64,000 nucleotides of DNA from Eucalyptus grandis (Eukaryota; Streptophyta; Magnoliopsida; Myrtales; Myrtaceae): assembly GCF_016545825.1 (NCBI RefSeq), contig NC_052616.1:55373623-55437622 (forward strand), given 5' to 3'. The translations under genes were made by a program, and so were the position numbers. This document shows positions 43,153 to 58,916 of this stretch, piece by piece (positions within the stretch are counted from its first letter, which is position 1; every line of letters begins with the position of its first letter). Under the pieces are notes generated by a model that was given only the letters and a program-made list of their open reading frames with translations, had not been told where the DNA came from and searched no databases.

Positions 43153-44430
43153 ATGATAAAGGATCCGCCACGCTCGCTCATTATTACTTCATCAAGAGCT
43201 AAAATGGCCGACCAAACTGAGATGCGTGATCGTATTTCCACTATGGAAGATCAACTCAAACGGTTACTTACCTCTATGCAATGTATGATGGCCCAAATCG
43301 AATCCCTACAAGTGAATTCAATTCCTACACCCGCTCTCCCCAAGTTAGTAATCCCGAAGTAGGCAAGCAAGACACAAATGATTGATGATGACATGCCCAA
43401 GCTGGACGATGACCCACTGCTAGTCACCGTTGAAAAGGCCAAGCTTGACAGCGCTCCTAAGACAGAGCAAGATGAATGCTTTGCAAAACTTGAGGAGAAA
43501 GTGAAACAATTGCAGGAGTCACATAGCTCACTCTCATTTGACCTATTGGTTTATGAGAAGGTCAAGATGCCAAGCAAGTTCAAAATGCTAAAGTTCGGGA
43601 AATACGATGGTACTTTTTGCCCAAAAGATGATTTGCAGATGTACAACATACGCATGGCCCAACATGTCAAGAATGAGCCCCTCATGATCCAATCATTTCA
43701 TTAGAGTTTAACCGAACCCACACTAAACTAGTACATCACAAAGAATGTAAATCTCCTCAACACCTAGAATGAAGTGGCCGATGCGTTTCTCAAGCAGTAT
43801 AAGTTTAATATAGACATCGCACCTTCCCAAGAAGATCTTGAGAGAATGGAGAAGAAAAGGAGCGAGTCATTCAAGGAGTATGCCACGAGGTGGCGAAATC
43901 TAGCAGGTCAAATCACTCTTGAGCCTATTGTCAAAGAATTAATGAAGTTGTTCGGCAAGACTCTCTTGTTTGAGTTCCATAACAGGATGGCCAACACATA
44001 CATCGAGAACTTCAACCAACTTATTTCTGTAGGAGAACACATTGAGATGGAAATAAGAAAATGATGGTTTATTGAGCCATCTAACAAAAGTTTTTCTACC
44101 AAGAAAGAGAAAGAGGCTGTTGCAAATGTAAATGTGGCTTACAGCCAAGAAAGTACCAATCGCACCCCAGCTATCCAGGTGAATGGAATGCAACAACAAG
44201 CTACCGGCCGTCAATCATTTGTCCAATTAAATAATAGAAGGCGGTTCTCTCATTTCTCTGGATCTCCATCCCAAGTATTAGCAATCCTCCAGAAGAAAGA
44301 TTTGCTCACTAGCGAGCCAAAGCATCCTAATCGTGAGCACACTCGTGGTTATGACTCGACAAAGAAGTGTGACTACCACAGCAGTGAATTGGAACATTCA
44401 ACCAACGAATGTTTCACCCTTAAGCACTAG
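43153..44430 (+). pseudogene. Gypsy gag remnant
   Basis: It contains a coiled-coil-like start (MRDRISTMEDQLKRLLTSMQ), the gag core PSKFKMLKFGKYDGTFCPKD, then ADAFLKQYKFNIDIAPSQED and SFKEYATRWRNLAGQ, and a C-terminal CDYHSSELEHSTNECFTLKH zinc-knuckle-like segment (C-X2-H-X10-C type spacing, degenerate). Stops near 43362, 43704 and 44064 break it. It fits the retrotransposon gag family (PF03732 type). Confidence 0.8.
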
Positions 44431-45093
44431 ATCCAGAATCTCTTGGACACAAAGGCCTTTTCTTTCCAAATTACTCAATCGAATGTCCAGAAAAATCCAT
44501 TGCCAAAGCATGAAGGTAGGGCGAATGCTATTCTGGAACCTGACATTGGTCAAACCAAGAACTTGAAGGTGCATGTGGCGGACGCCTACGATGAATTGGT
44601 GAGAGCTGAATATTATCCAGATCATAAGGACATTCCCCTATCACTAATGAAAGAAAGAGTTGCCAAAATGGTGGATGATGGTATCATCATGTATGCTGAC
44701 CATAACTGCATAGTCTCTACCATTTCCCATATTGTTATCAATTGGAAGGAGGAGTAGGCTGCACTCAATGCTGATAAGGATGAAATAGATCCTTTACTCA
44801 TGGATATGCCTCCACTAAAAGATGCAGAATTGTCTATCGAGATCCCTGCATCCGATGAAGGGATAGTGATTGAGATGCCTTAGCGTTATGAGTATGTCGA
44901 CAATAAGGTAGTGCCTTGGTCTTATGACTTAGATATTGACCTGGTTACAAGGTCTAGTCAGACTTATGCTCAAGCTAACGCCCAACTTGCAAAGCCTATC
45001 ACTGATGAAGAGGCTAAGGAATTTCTGGCTATAATCAAAGTAAGTGAGTATAATGTGGTCGACTAGTTGCAAAAAATGCCCGCTTAGATCTCT

Positions 45094-45795
45094 TTGCTCG
45101 AACTCTTGCCGACATCCTCTATGCATCAAAAGTCTTCGATGAAAGTGTTGAGTGAAATTCGTGTACCAGAAACGATTGAGACAGACAAGTTAGAGGAATT
45201 CGTAGGATTGATTCTCCTCAAAGACTTGATTGCTTTTTCTGATGAAGAATTCCCTATTGATGGTAGGGGACATAATAAGGAACTTTATATATTCGTCAAA
45301 CACAAGTCTTCTCATGGGTCCCAAGTGCTTATTGATAATGGGTCCGCTCTGAATATATGTCCGTTAGCCACTCTTCACCGCCGCAAGATAGACCCATCCA
45401 AGATACATGCTACAAAGACTTCTGTGTGAACTTTTGATGGGACAAAGAAAGAGGTGATCGAGGAGATCCACCTTGATGTGCAAATAAGGCCAGTTGTTTC
45501 CAACATTCCCTTTAAAGTGATGGACATCCCCACCGCATTTAATTTTCTGCTAGGTCGTCCCTAGATACATACTACTGGGGCGATGCCATCAAGTCTACAT
45601 CAAAGTGTGAAGTTTGTGGTCAAAAGGAAGCTGGTCACTATTTATGGCGAAGAAGACCATCGAATTTATCATGAGAGGGCTATCCCTTATGTAGAGCCAG
45701 ATTTCGAGTTTAAATCATGTTACCACTCATTTGAGTTGGAGTGTCCACCATACATGCTTCTCAAGGTTTGTCGCCACTCACTCCTAAGGTTTTAG
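45094..45795 (+). pseudogene. Gypsy aspartic protease remnant
   Basis: The catalytic region reads VLIDNGSALNICPLATL (about 45328-45380), where DNGS stands for the usual DTGS or DSGS. It is followed by the FNFLLGRP flap-end motif (about 45538). One stop lies between (45427-45429) and another after LLGRP. Confidence 0.7.
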
Positions 45796-46190
45796 ATGCC
45801 GCCCTCATGGTGGGAAGGGTGATGGTTGAGAATGGTTTTGTTCCTGGCCACGATCTTGGAAGAAGGGGTCAAGGCATTCGAAACCCCATTGAAGCTCCCC
45901 GAAGGTCTCGTTTTGCTGGATTGGGGTACCATGGAAGAGGTGGAGAATATTATGAAGGGCAGAGGCAAGAAAGGCAAAACTTGCCACCTAAGCAAGGGCA
46001 AGGGAGGCAAAACCCTTTACCTCCCAATGATGCAAGATGGAGTGACAATGATGGACACCCTAGGGCAACCAAGTGGCAAATTCGACTATTATGTGAAGTA
46101 TTTGGCTCCTCCCAGCTTTTACATTGACCGTCGGGATATTGTCCCAAATGGATGGGGTGGCATGGATTATTTGGCACCTTAAAAGACAAA
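45790..46190 (+). pseudogene. G-patch-like segment between protease and RT
   Basis: ENGFVPGHDLGRRGQGIRNP (45829-45888) has the spacing of the glycine-rich G-patch-like motif found at this position in Tat/Ogre-type elements. The remainder, rich in Gly, Arg and Gln, leads to a stop near 46126. It has no independent function. Confidence 0.5.
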
Positions 46191-46780
46191 GAACCCTGAT
46201 AATCTACCGGAAGGAATCACAAGTTTATTCGATGACCTTTTTATAGGAGCCATTGACAAATGACCCTTAGAAAAAATGAGCCTTAGCCCACAAGAGTAAC
46301 TCATTTACTGCTTTTGCACCTTCCCCTGTGTGGGAATTTTCATTGCTTTCTAGGAAATATTTTCAATTTCTTCTTTTTAGCTTTCCTTTTAGGGATTGAA
46401 CATTGCATTTTCCATTGATTGATGAAATTTAATAAAATTACAAGTTTTATTTTGAGAGCATGATGAGGCACACCAAACCAACCACGTAATGATATTCAAC
46501 GATAAAAGAAAAGAAAAATCCAAAGAGAAATTTAAGGCTTGGGCTTCATCATGCTTTCTCGTGTCAAAATGTTTCAAAAACAATATTTTTGCAAAAGAAT
46601 TAAAAAAACCAAAACAAAAAAAATTTACCCTGTTTGTCTTTTTGATTCATCTACTTCCTATTTTAGGGACGGTCATATAACATGCAAAGGTGTGAAAATA
46701 GTCCAATCCAATGTAACAAGTTCTGGTAATGATGATCCTGAAGACTCGATCGAAGATTCTATTGAGATGCAACATCGATA
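46190..46780. other. Non-coding stretch inside the gypsy element
   Basis: No retroviral domain is recognised between the G-patch-like region and RT. The sequence is AT-rich with small ORFs only. It may be a decayed linker or a spliced-out region, as has been described between protease and RT in Ogre elements. Confidence 0.35.
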
Positions 46781-48170
46781 GGAACAATATGAAAAAGCCA
46801 AGACTCTTACATCCAAACAAGCCGTCACTATTAATTTAAGTAACACAGAAAAAGCCAAGGAAGTGAAAATTGGGGCAAATCTCCCCATAGACGAGGTCGA
46901 ACGCCTAATTTAGTTACTGAAAAAATATCAAGATGTCTTTGCATTGGCCTACACTGACATGCCTAGTTTAGACCCATCAATCATGGAGCATTGTTTGCCT
47001 ACTAATCTAGACATGCCACCTAAGAAATAGAGGCTATGAAGAACTAAACCCGAGCTCTCGAGAAGATAGAGGAGAAAGTAATGAAGCTTTTGAAGGTGGG
47101 ATTCATTGAAGTCTCACAATACCCAAAATGGGGTGGCTAACATCGTATTGGTGATGAAGAAAGTTCATCAAGTCCGGGTTCGTGTTGATTATCGGGATTT
47201 GAACAAAGCCAACCCGAAGGATGATTTCCCATTACCACACATAGATGTCCTTGTGGATAGTACTGCTGGATTTGAACTGTTCTCATTATGGATGGTTTTT
47301 CTAGGTACAATCAGATAAAGATTAAGGAGGAAGACAAGGAGAAAACTACATTTATTATCCTTTGGGGAACCTTTCATTATAAGGTCATGCCCTTCGGACT
47401 CAAGAACGCAGGGGCAACTTACCAGTGAGACATAGTGGCATTATTTCATGATATGATGCATCAAGAGATTGAGGTCTATGTTGATGATATGATTGCAAAG
47501 ATTCGACCTAGAAAAAGCCACGTCGAAACCTTGAAGAAGTTGTTCGATCGACTCCGTGAGTTCAAGCTTCGACTAAATCCTGCTAAATGCGTATTCGAAG
47601 CAACATATGGAAATTACTCGAATTTATTGTGAGCAATAAAGGGATTGAGATCAACCTATCTAAAGCTAAGGTCATATGCGACTTGCAACCTCCATCAACG
47701 GTGAAAGAAGTTCGGACCCTTTTGGGAAGATTGAATCACACTACTTGATTCATTTTTGAACTTTCTAAAACTGCCAAGTCATTCTTCAAGCTCTTAAAGA
47801 AGAATGCACAAGTCAACTGGAATGATGAGTGTCGAGAAGCATTCGACAAGCTGAAGCAATACTTAATGAATCCACCAATTCTTGTCCCGTCATTGCCGAG
47901 GCATCCTTTGATTCTCTACCTTACCATTCATAGTGAATCAGTGGACGCAATGTTGGCTCAGGAAAGTTCTGTTGATAAAAAAGAACAAGTCATTTATTAT
48001 TTGAGTAAAAAGTTCACTATATTAGAACAGAAATATTCTGATGCTGAAAAGACTTATGCTGCATTAGTGTGGGTATTGTATAGATTGCGATAGTACACAC
48101 TACATTACCAAACGTTTCTCGTGACTGAGAACAATCATATCAAGTAATTACTTAATCAGCCAGCTTTGGT
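46781..48170 (+). pseudogene. Gypsy reverse transcriptase and RNase H remnant
   Basis: RT pieces are KYQDVFALAYTDMPSLDP (about 46927), RVRVDYRDLNKANPKDDFP (about 47180), MDGFSRYNQIKI (frame shifted, 47290), FHYKVMPFGLKNAGATYQ (47372) and the catalytic IEVYVDDMI (47468-47494). RNase H follows with VIYYLSKKFTILEQKYSDAE and KTYAALVWVLYRLR (about 47990-48090). Several stops and shifts interrupt the frame. Confidence 0.88.
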
Positions 48171-48320
48171 GGGTAAGTTGGTTAAATGGCAAATTTTAAT
48201 CTCAAAATTTGATGTACAATTCATACCACAAAAGTCAGTTAAGTGTCGAGTGATAACTGATATATTGGTGAGAATCTAGGAGTCTCAAATAATGATGACT
48301 GCTTCCTAGATGATCGTGTC

Positions 48321-48745
48321 TTGCATGTAAGTGAAGATTCATGGATAATGTTCTTTAATGGAGCTGTAAACTTGTCTGGTTCTAGTACTAAGGCAGTTTT
48401 GATATCCCTAGATGGACAACACCATCCAATAGCTACAAAATTGATATTCTCATGCACTAACAATGTAGCCGAGTATGAAGCTTGCATCCTCGGGCTTCAA
48501 GTTGCAATCAAGATGGGTGTGGCTAAGTTAAAAGTGTTCGGAGATTCCGCGTAAATCATTATGTAGACCATAGGTGAATGAAAGACTAAGGATGCCAAAT
48601 TGCTCCCGTATCACAAGTATTTAGAAGATCTAGGAAAGGAGTTCAAGGAAGTTTCATTTGAATACTTGCTAGGGTCTCAGAATCAATTTGCTGATGCACT
48701 TGCAACTTTGGCATCTATGTTGCAAGTCACCGATAGGTTAGAAGT
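48321..48745 (+). pseudogene. Second (archaeal-type) RNase H remnant of the Tat element
   Basis: After the normal RNase H a second domain reads WIMFFNGAVNLSGSSTKAVL, then CTNNVAEYEACILGLQVAI and LKVFGDSA (stop in place of a codon at 48552), then LGSQNQFADALATLASM. The Asn for Asp change in FFNGA and the GDS/ADALA motifs fit the additional RNase H of Tat elements, here decayed. Confidence 0.75.
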
Positions 48746-48999
48746 CGAGCTACTGAAAATAGAGGTTTTACCGAAGTCGGCTTATTGTATGATCGTGATT
48801 GAAAAACCCGATGGAAAACCATGGTATTACGATATCATGAATTACATTCAAAAACAAGATTTTCTCAAAGGAAGTACTTCAACTAATAGGAAATACATCA
48901 TGAAGATGGCCTTAAAATTCTTCATCAATGGTGAGAATTTTGTACAAGAGATCTTATAATTCAGTTTTATTGTGGTGTGTAAATGCAGCCGAAGCCACT

Positions 49000-49443
49000 C
49001 AAATCATGCAAGAAGTGCAAGAAGGAGTGTGTGGCCCTCATATGATTGGGCACATGTTAGCTAAGAAGATTATGAGATTAGGTTACTACTAGCTCGCACT
49101 AGAAAGTGATTATATCCAACACGTCTGAAGTTGTCACTATTACCAAATTCATGGAGATAAGATAAATGTTCTTCCAACTGAGCTACACCAGTTTTCCGAG
49201 CCATGCCCATTCTCAATGTGGGGCATTGATGTGATTAGCTTAATAAATCCTAAGGCTTCAAATGGACATCGGTTCATCTTAATGGCGATAGATTATTTCT
49301 TCAAATGGATTGAAGCTACATCCTTTGCAAATGTCACCGCTCACAATGTTGCGAAAGTCCATCAAGCGAGACATAATTGCTCGCTATGGTGTCCCTAAAG
49401 CAATCGTCACTGACAACGAAACAAATTTGAATAACAAACTCAT
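49000..49443 (+). pseudogene. Gypsy integrase remnant, truncated
   Basis: The zinc-binding part is degenerate (MLAKKIMRLGYY, with a stop, then CHYYQIHGDKIN). It is followed by MWGIDVISLINPKASNGHRF and the catalytic-core phrase RYGVPKAIVTDNETNLNNKL. A frame change occurs near 49355. The C-terminal third is missing because a reversed LTR starts at about 49444. Confidence 0.8.
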
Positions 49444-49512
49444 CGGTGGCGAAGCAGCGGTGGCATCAGGCCAATCAACCAGTGCTGCACGCGACGAGGG
49501 GGCTCACACTCG

Positions 49513-49578
<66 letters not shown>

Positions 49579-50270
49579 TCGCAGATCTAGCCTTCCTCGG
49601 ATCTCCCTCTTTCTCCGACCCTCTCGAATTTGCTCTCTCTTAGGTCTCCCCATATGTCTCTCAGGGGAAGTCCTTTGAGGCCGTTTCTCTGATCTCTCTC
49701 TTCTTGTGTGTTCTTTGGCCTCCGCCCAGAGCTCTATTTATAGGTCGAGGAGGGCCAGTAGACAGAGGCTTCAGTCGCCAATCTTTGGTGTGCCAACCGG
49801 CCTTGGTGTAGCCAAATCGACCGTCTTCTCAACTACCCACTTGCTTCGCTTAGAATGTGAGTCCCATCCGTTGCCGGCTTACTTTCTTCTCTCTGCCGTA
49901 GATTGTCCTCCGTGCGTCGTCAGTCTCTACGTGTGAGGCACAAGGGTGGCAGGGGAAGAAGGAAGGAAGAAGAAGAAAGAAGAAGGGGGCTGGGTTGGGT
50001 CATAAAGGTGAGGGGGCAAATGGGTCTCGACCTACATGGAATACAAAAAAGAAGGAGGGCTAGGGCGTGGGCCTTGCCCTCTCTCTCCCTCTCTCTCTAA
50101 TTATCCATAAAATAAGGGGAATAAAATTAACAAAAAAAAAACTTAGTAAAAGCAGATGATACTAATACCTAGGTGATGTGAAAAACATTTTTGTTAAGGC
50201 CAAATTGATCCTTGGTTTTCTTTTATGATATTTTATATTAAAATATTTAACCAATATTTAGGTGTCAACA
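49444..50270 (-). repeat. Reversed LTR of another retrotransposon
   Basis: On the - strand it starts TGTTGACACCTAAATATTGG (50270), has a TATA box CTATAAATAGAGCT (about 49743-49730) and continues into a (GA)n-rich leader. Only the first 15 bases match the gypsy LTR start at 38139, so it is a different LTR with the same terminal motif. The left end is taken as the point where integrase coding stops. ORFs here are repeat artefacts. Confidence 0.6.
49517..49580. repeat. (CT)n microsatellite
   Basis: About 60 bp of CT repeats, broken once by CTGT, in the leader of the reversed LTR. It produces the apparent Leu/Ser-rich ORFs here. Confidence 0.95.
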
Positions 50271-51076
50271 ATATCCAAAAGTAAGATTGAGGTATATATC
50301 TCATACTTTAAATATAGATATGTGAGTGGTTATTGAATAAAGAATAAGGTATGTTTTTTGTTCTCTTATGAATTCAATTAATTATTAAACAAAAAAGGAC
50401 AGTTTTTTGGTACCATTACAGTGTTGTGAGGTTTACAGCAAGTGTAAAAGACTAACTAGGATTCATTGGATATAATTTGAACCGAAAAAAAATTGATTAA
50501 AAAGTATTTTCAAGTCTAAAATCAATCTTCTTCAAATTAAGATTTTATGATAACTGGATTTAACTAGGAGATTTTTCCTTCTTGGGACCTAATCCAAATT
50601 TGTTTTTCCTTTCTTATAAATTGACACCATATAAAAGTCCTTGTTATAAACTATTTCAATTGAAAGAATTTTTGCTTTTCTTTTTGGAGCATATATATGT
50701 TTGATCACTTTATTTAACCATGTTTTTACTACCATCCTCCAACGGAAAAAAGACTTGACCTTTCTAAAATGAGAAGTTTTTTGAGTTCTAGGAAAAACAT
50801 AGGCTCTATCCTCTGGTCTACTTATGCATACACAGGTTCATGTACATTATAGATCCAATATGTTTCTTTGTTAACATAATTACACCTTTTTATAATGGTT
50901 AGACTGGAATTAGACCATGGTTAATTGAAAGGCAAATAAAAGATCTGCCCCTATTTCGATATCCTCCTAAATTATGCAACAAAATCAAAGTTTCAATGTG
51001 AGAGCTTTATCCTCCATCTCGACTTGATCCAAGCAAAGCTAGTTTAGTAAAAACTTTTCTTTACAAAAATGATAGC
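50271..51076. other. Intergenic DNA; 50825-51076 is a duplicated segment
   Basis: 50271-50824 shows nothing recognisable. 50825-51076 matches 63420-63690 beyond CRK3 (TACATTATAGATCCAATATG, TAATGGTTAGACTGGAA, GGCAAATAAAAGATCTG), showing that the CRK2 flank resumes here after the retroelement insertions. Confidence 0.6.
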
Positions 51077-52720
51077 ACAAAAGACAGAGGAAAGAAGGCC
51101 TAACCATGTAATCAGTTACATCTGAATTTATCGTTGATAAGAACATGTGGTATGGTGTAGAAGCGATGTGATCAATGTTTTGGGTGAAGCAACATATAGT
51201 GTATGGATTAAACCTGCTCTATGATTTTTTCCAGGGTGTGTTGTTCTTGTTTGAGCTTCCGGTTGCCTATCGATCTTTTTTTCAAGAATATCACTGAAAG
51301 ATCATTCAATACAAGTCATAGTGACAAATATAGATTCATTTTATCAACGGGTGTCAATTCCATACGATTCCAGAATACTTTCCCATTTCAATCATGTGGC
51401 TTGTTTGAACTTGTCCTTATTACCATAGAGTAGACTCTGCATTTTGCTTCTAAGAGTTTATTTTGTTGCTTAAAATGTTTCTATACACACAAAGTAGAAT
51501 CATTTGCTTTTCCGTGAAGCAATGGAAGTAACTGAGAGCATGAGCACTTTGCTGATGTTCCTAAGATCTGCCATTACATCGAAGTATTGACTAGAATTTT
51601 GCTCTCTTTAAAACATTTGGATTTCTTTCTTTCTTTCTTTCTTTCCTTTTGTCGGGGTTGGAACAATGGTCTTTCCTTGCCCGTCTCAATATCTCATCTC
51701 CAATTTACATTGTTCGTACTGGTTTTTAGTCATTTACTCATTGATCAAATATACTCTTTTGCATTCACTAAAATGGACCCAAGAATGTAGATTACAAAAT
51801 AGCTACTTCTTTCAGCAGAAGTTGCTGAGATAATACCTTTTGTTGATTACCTGGCCAAAAAAAAAAAAACTTTCTTGACTACAATATACCATTTCGCACT
51901 GGTAATTGCTTATGCCTCCTCTTTTCACCAAGTCAAATTGCATCGTATTGCAATATCTGAAGACCATTGTAGACCAGGAAGAGCATCAGTTAGATAGGTT
52001 TGCAGTCTACCCCAATCTTAGAACTTTACTGATATTGTGTTAGAGGCTTTCACACAAAATCACTTTAATCTAAGATCTATGTATATAATCAGTCGGGCAT
52101 CAAGAATCCAAAGTAAATATATTTCAATTCTTGAAGGCAGTACGAAAGAAGAAGTAATTTGGCTCTAGTGTGGCAGGTTCCAGGCTGAACACTTTCGATA
52201 TTCGATAGATGAAGGTACAAATATGTAGAAACAGGGGATAGGCTGGCCTTTAAGAAAGAAATCCTTTCTATGTCCGATACTACAAATAATTATGTCTTTA
52301 ATATCGCTTTCTCATTTTTCAATACTAGAACGCTTCTGGGTGAAGCTAAGACTTTTCTTTTTCTCCTTATAGCTTCAATCCGTTTCATTTAGCCTACTTA
52401 TGACGTGTACGAATTAAAAATAACAGTGCTCGACTGAAGATGTACTTATATATATTTGTGATTGAATAATTGTTTTTCATTACGTTTCCGTTTAATATAT
52501 ATATATTGGTTCTATGTTTACGACCACCCATATTATGATTGCGAGGATTAACTGTGTAATTTTTTTTTTTTACCTTAGCAAAGTGAAGGTATAAAGTGTG
52601 TTGAGAAGTGGCAGCACCTGTGTAAGAAATGGGTTTGGTCAAATAGACAAAGTCTTGTCTCGCAATGAAAATGCATGGTAAAGGACATATAGCTCATTTG
52701 CATGCTAAAATATACGCTAA
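51077..52720. other. Unassigned intergenic DNA
   Basis: AT-rich DNA with no coding region longer than about 76 codons and none with a recognisable motif. A short (CTTT)n run lies near 51628-51650. No homology to the CRK units is seen. Confidence 0.4.
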
Positions 52721-52726
52721 TGGACG

Positions 52727-53040
52727 TGTGGGAAAAATTACTTAATTAGTTCCAAATTTATTGTAGTAATATTAATTTAGTCATTAACTTTTTAATTTTT
52801 TAATTTAATTCTAATTTTTTTTATGAAATTCTGATGTAGTCTGTCTGACCAATTTTCATCTTAAATTACTTATGTAGTGATTTAGTCATCACTACCCGTT
52901 CTACGTGGCTTGACAAAAAAAATTTACTCAAAACAACATCATTTCGAGTAATTTTTTGAATTTTTGAGATATTTTTTACTTTTCCTTTCATCTTCTTTTT
53001 CTTTTACTATCCATCTTTTTTGTTTCTTTCTTTTGACTAA
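52727..53040. mobile_element. Probable half of a MITE-like TIR element
   Basis: It begins GGGAAAAATTACTTAATTAG, with arm phrases (CCAAATTTATTG, TTAATTTAGTCATTAAC) like those of the other small TIR elements here. Its right-hand inverted partner was not found. Confidence 0.35.
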
Positions 53041-53214
53041 ACTTTGCATATCAAATCCAGACAATGCGTAACTTAAAAAAAGAACCTCTTAGCTGTCTTT
53101 GGATCAATCATCCACAGCCCCACCAGCTTATCGAGAGCCATGGTGTTCTTCGCCTCTACACTCTCCAAAATGAACAGTAAATGTTTTTTAAAAGAAAAAA
53201 AGATAAACGGTAAA

Positions 53215-53619
53215 GGGATGATTGTTCAAAAAAGTCGTAAACTTATAGTACATCAACAATTCACTCATAAACTTTTCAATTATGTCAATTTTATTTCAAA
53301 ACTTTTAACAACTTACCAATTTTGTCATAAACTTTTCTTTGTATCAATTTAATCCTAAATCTTTTAAAGAATTGCCAACATAATCCTCAACTTATTATTT
53401 GGATATTTTCCCATAAGGACTACATTGGCTAATGTCAAAATGTTTCAAATTAAATTAAAAAATCATCAAAATATTTAGGACTAAATTAGCATAGTTGAAA
53501 GATTTAGGACTAAATTGACAAATCGTCAAAAGATTTAGGATTAAATTAACACAAATTGAATGTTTATGATTAAATTGTCATAAGTACGATAGGTTTGAGA
53601 CTTTTTTAACAAATTGCCC
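53215..53619. mobile_element. MITE (405 bp) with long terminal inverted repeats
   Basis: The left end GGGATGATTGTTCAAAAAAGTC mirrors the right end, which reads GGGCAATTTGTTAAAAAAGTC on the other strand. The inverted match continues for about 150 bp (TAAACTTATAGTAC against CAAACCTATCGTAC). There is no coding capacity. Confidence 0.75.
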
Positions 53620-53820
53620 AACATCAAAAGGAAAAAAAAATCTGGAAATTCAAAATATTATTTTTGCGCATGTTTTGAGTTGCCTCTTGATGGTGTTCGA
53701 GCTGCATTTAGAATCACACTTCGCAACCATGAATGTATATCGAAGAGATTACCTTTATGGAAATTTGATAATTTTGTCTAATCTATTATGATTATTAGCA
53801 TTTCTTAAGAAGTAGTAGAT
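53620..53820. other. Short unassigned spacer
   Basis: Nothing recognisable. It ends in AGTAGTAGAT, which is repeated (one mismatch) on the far side of the SINE. Confidence 0.4.
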
Positions 53821-54031
53821 TTTTTTTTTTTTTTGTCAATCCTACTCTATTTCTATTTTACACTCACTCTCAGACTTTTGTCTTGCCTCTTGCAGGGCGT
53901 GGGAGTCGAAGACCACTCCTAAAACTTATGTGTCCCCATTCCCATCCCCCGGAGAATGTGGAGTTTGAACTCCTCACCTGCCCCTTTCATGTTGGAATGG
54001 TAGTCACTAGGGCGAATCTCAATGATTAACT
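53821..54031 (-). mobile_element. SINE (about 211 bp, tRNA-type) with target duplication
   Basis: On the - strand there is an A-box-like start (CCTAGTGACTACCATTCC, about 54012-53995) and a B-box-like GTTCAAACTCC (53970-53960). The body ends in a run of about 14 A (53834-53821). The element is flanked by AGTAGTAGAT (53811-53820) and AGTGGTAGAT (54032-54041), a 10-bp duplication with one mismatch. Box spacing and the poly(A) tail fit a plant SINE; the family was not identified. Confidence 0.65.
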
Positions 54032-54049
54032 AGTGGTAGATTATATACG

Positions 54050-55119
54050 CAATCGGTGATGTGTTCGAAATCTCTAGTGATGTGTGCAGATTCATCTAGA
54101 TTGGGGAGAATAGCAGATCAGAGTCCCGTGACAAAAGGGTGCATCGAAAAGTTAAGTGCATTTATGTCACACCAGAACTCTTGTTGCACTCAATCCCCGG
54201 TTGTCCTTGCTTTTCTGTTGTACTTGCAAGAGACAGAGAGTCGATAGGAGGCGTCAATGCTTTTCTATCTACCCCCAGAAGACAAAGAGACTCCTATTAT
54301 AATTGCAGAAGACAGACTCCGAGAAAGAAGCCTTGGCTTTTCCATCAGAGAGTCAATGCTCCTTCATTGCTTGGAAACCGCCGGTTGTCTTGTCATACTT
54401 TCTCGAGACTCGAAGGTTGCCCCTTGAAAAACACGACGACTCTGCAACAACCCTGCTAGAGTTTGGCAATCGGGGTTAATGTGGTTGGGCGATAAATTAT
54501 TTATTTTAACGATGAAAAATAAGTTAAATTTTCATAAGACATTTCACCAATATAATTTCTTCATATTAGAACCTTGGTTTATGTCTTGCGTTCTTCATAT
54601 TTACTAAACTCAAATTCTTTAAGTCGTTCAGTATGATAATGCTCTTTAAGAATGATATATTAGCCACCCATTCCGAATCCACCCAAACTAATAATGGATC
54701 TTTTAGGCCAAAATTAGTGAGGTATATGATGGCTCTAGCTTTCCATTCTTTAAAAGGTTTTACTAAATGTAACTTTCTGTGATCTTGAACGTATTCTTAT
54801 AACAGTGTAAGTTTAAAACTCAACTTAAAGTCTCAACATATTTTAAACATTGAAATAAGACAGATCCAAATGGAAAAGTACAAAGGATTTTTTTATAAAA
54901 TGTCTTAAAAGATAATGTCATATACGCTCAAACTAATAATTTGTCAAGCTTGACGTGTCGAATACTGCAATTGCCTCTATATAATATGATTCAATGCATT
55001 CTGTATCGCACCCAGTTGATCACGCTGGTCATATTGTCTAGGGAAGGAGTCTCTTGGGTAATACTTCTATCAAAGAGAAACCCAAGACACCCACACACCC
55101 AAAAAAAGAAAAAGAAAAG
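54050..55119 (+). promoter_or_regulatory. CRK3 upstream region
   Basis: 54180-54480 contains the same CRK promoter block as before CRK1, CRK2 and the pseudogene. 54500-55050 is closest to 2830-3340 upstream of the CRK pseudogene (for example GATGGCTCTAGC, TTTAGGC and AAAATTAGTGAGGT). The leader AAGAGAAACCCAAGACACCC precedes the start. No separate gene is supported. Confidence 0.6.

Positions 55120-58916
<3,797 letters not shown>

Larger units (their letters stand above)
38139..49443 (+). mobile_element. Degenerate Ty3/gypsy retrotransposon of the Tat type, 3' truncated
   Basis: Order on +: long LTR (38139-40945), primer-binding site, extra ORF1, gag, protease, G-patch-like motif, RT, RNase H, second RNase H, integrase. 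RT before integrase defines gypsy. The extra RNase H and the long leader ORF are features of the Tat group (Ogre/Retand/TatIII relatives). Numerous stops and shifts make it inactive. Coding ends abruptly in the integrase after NETNLNNKLI (49441), where a reversed LTR begins. No 3' LTR of its own is present. Confidence 0.85.

Noticed and set aside
38139..50270. One complete 12.1-kb element with terminal inverted repeats
   Set aside because: Only about 15 terminal bases match; the interior is a gypsy element with its own primer-binding site, followed by an unrelated reversed LTR.
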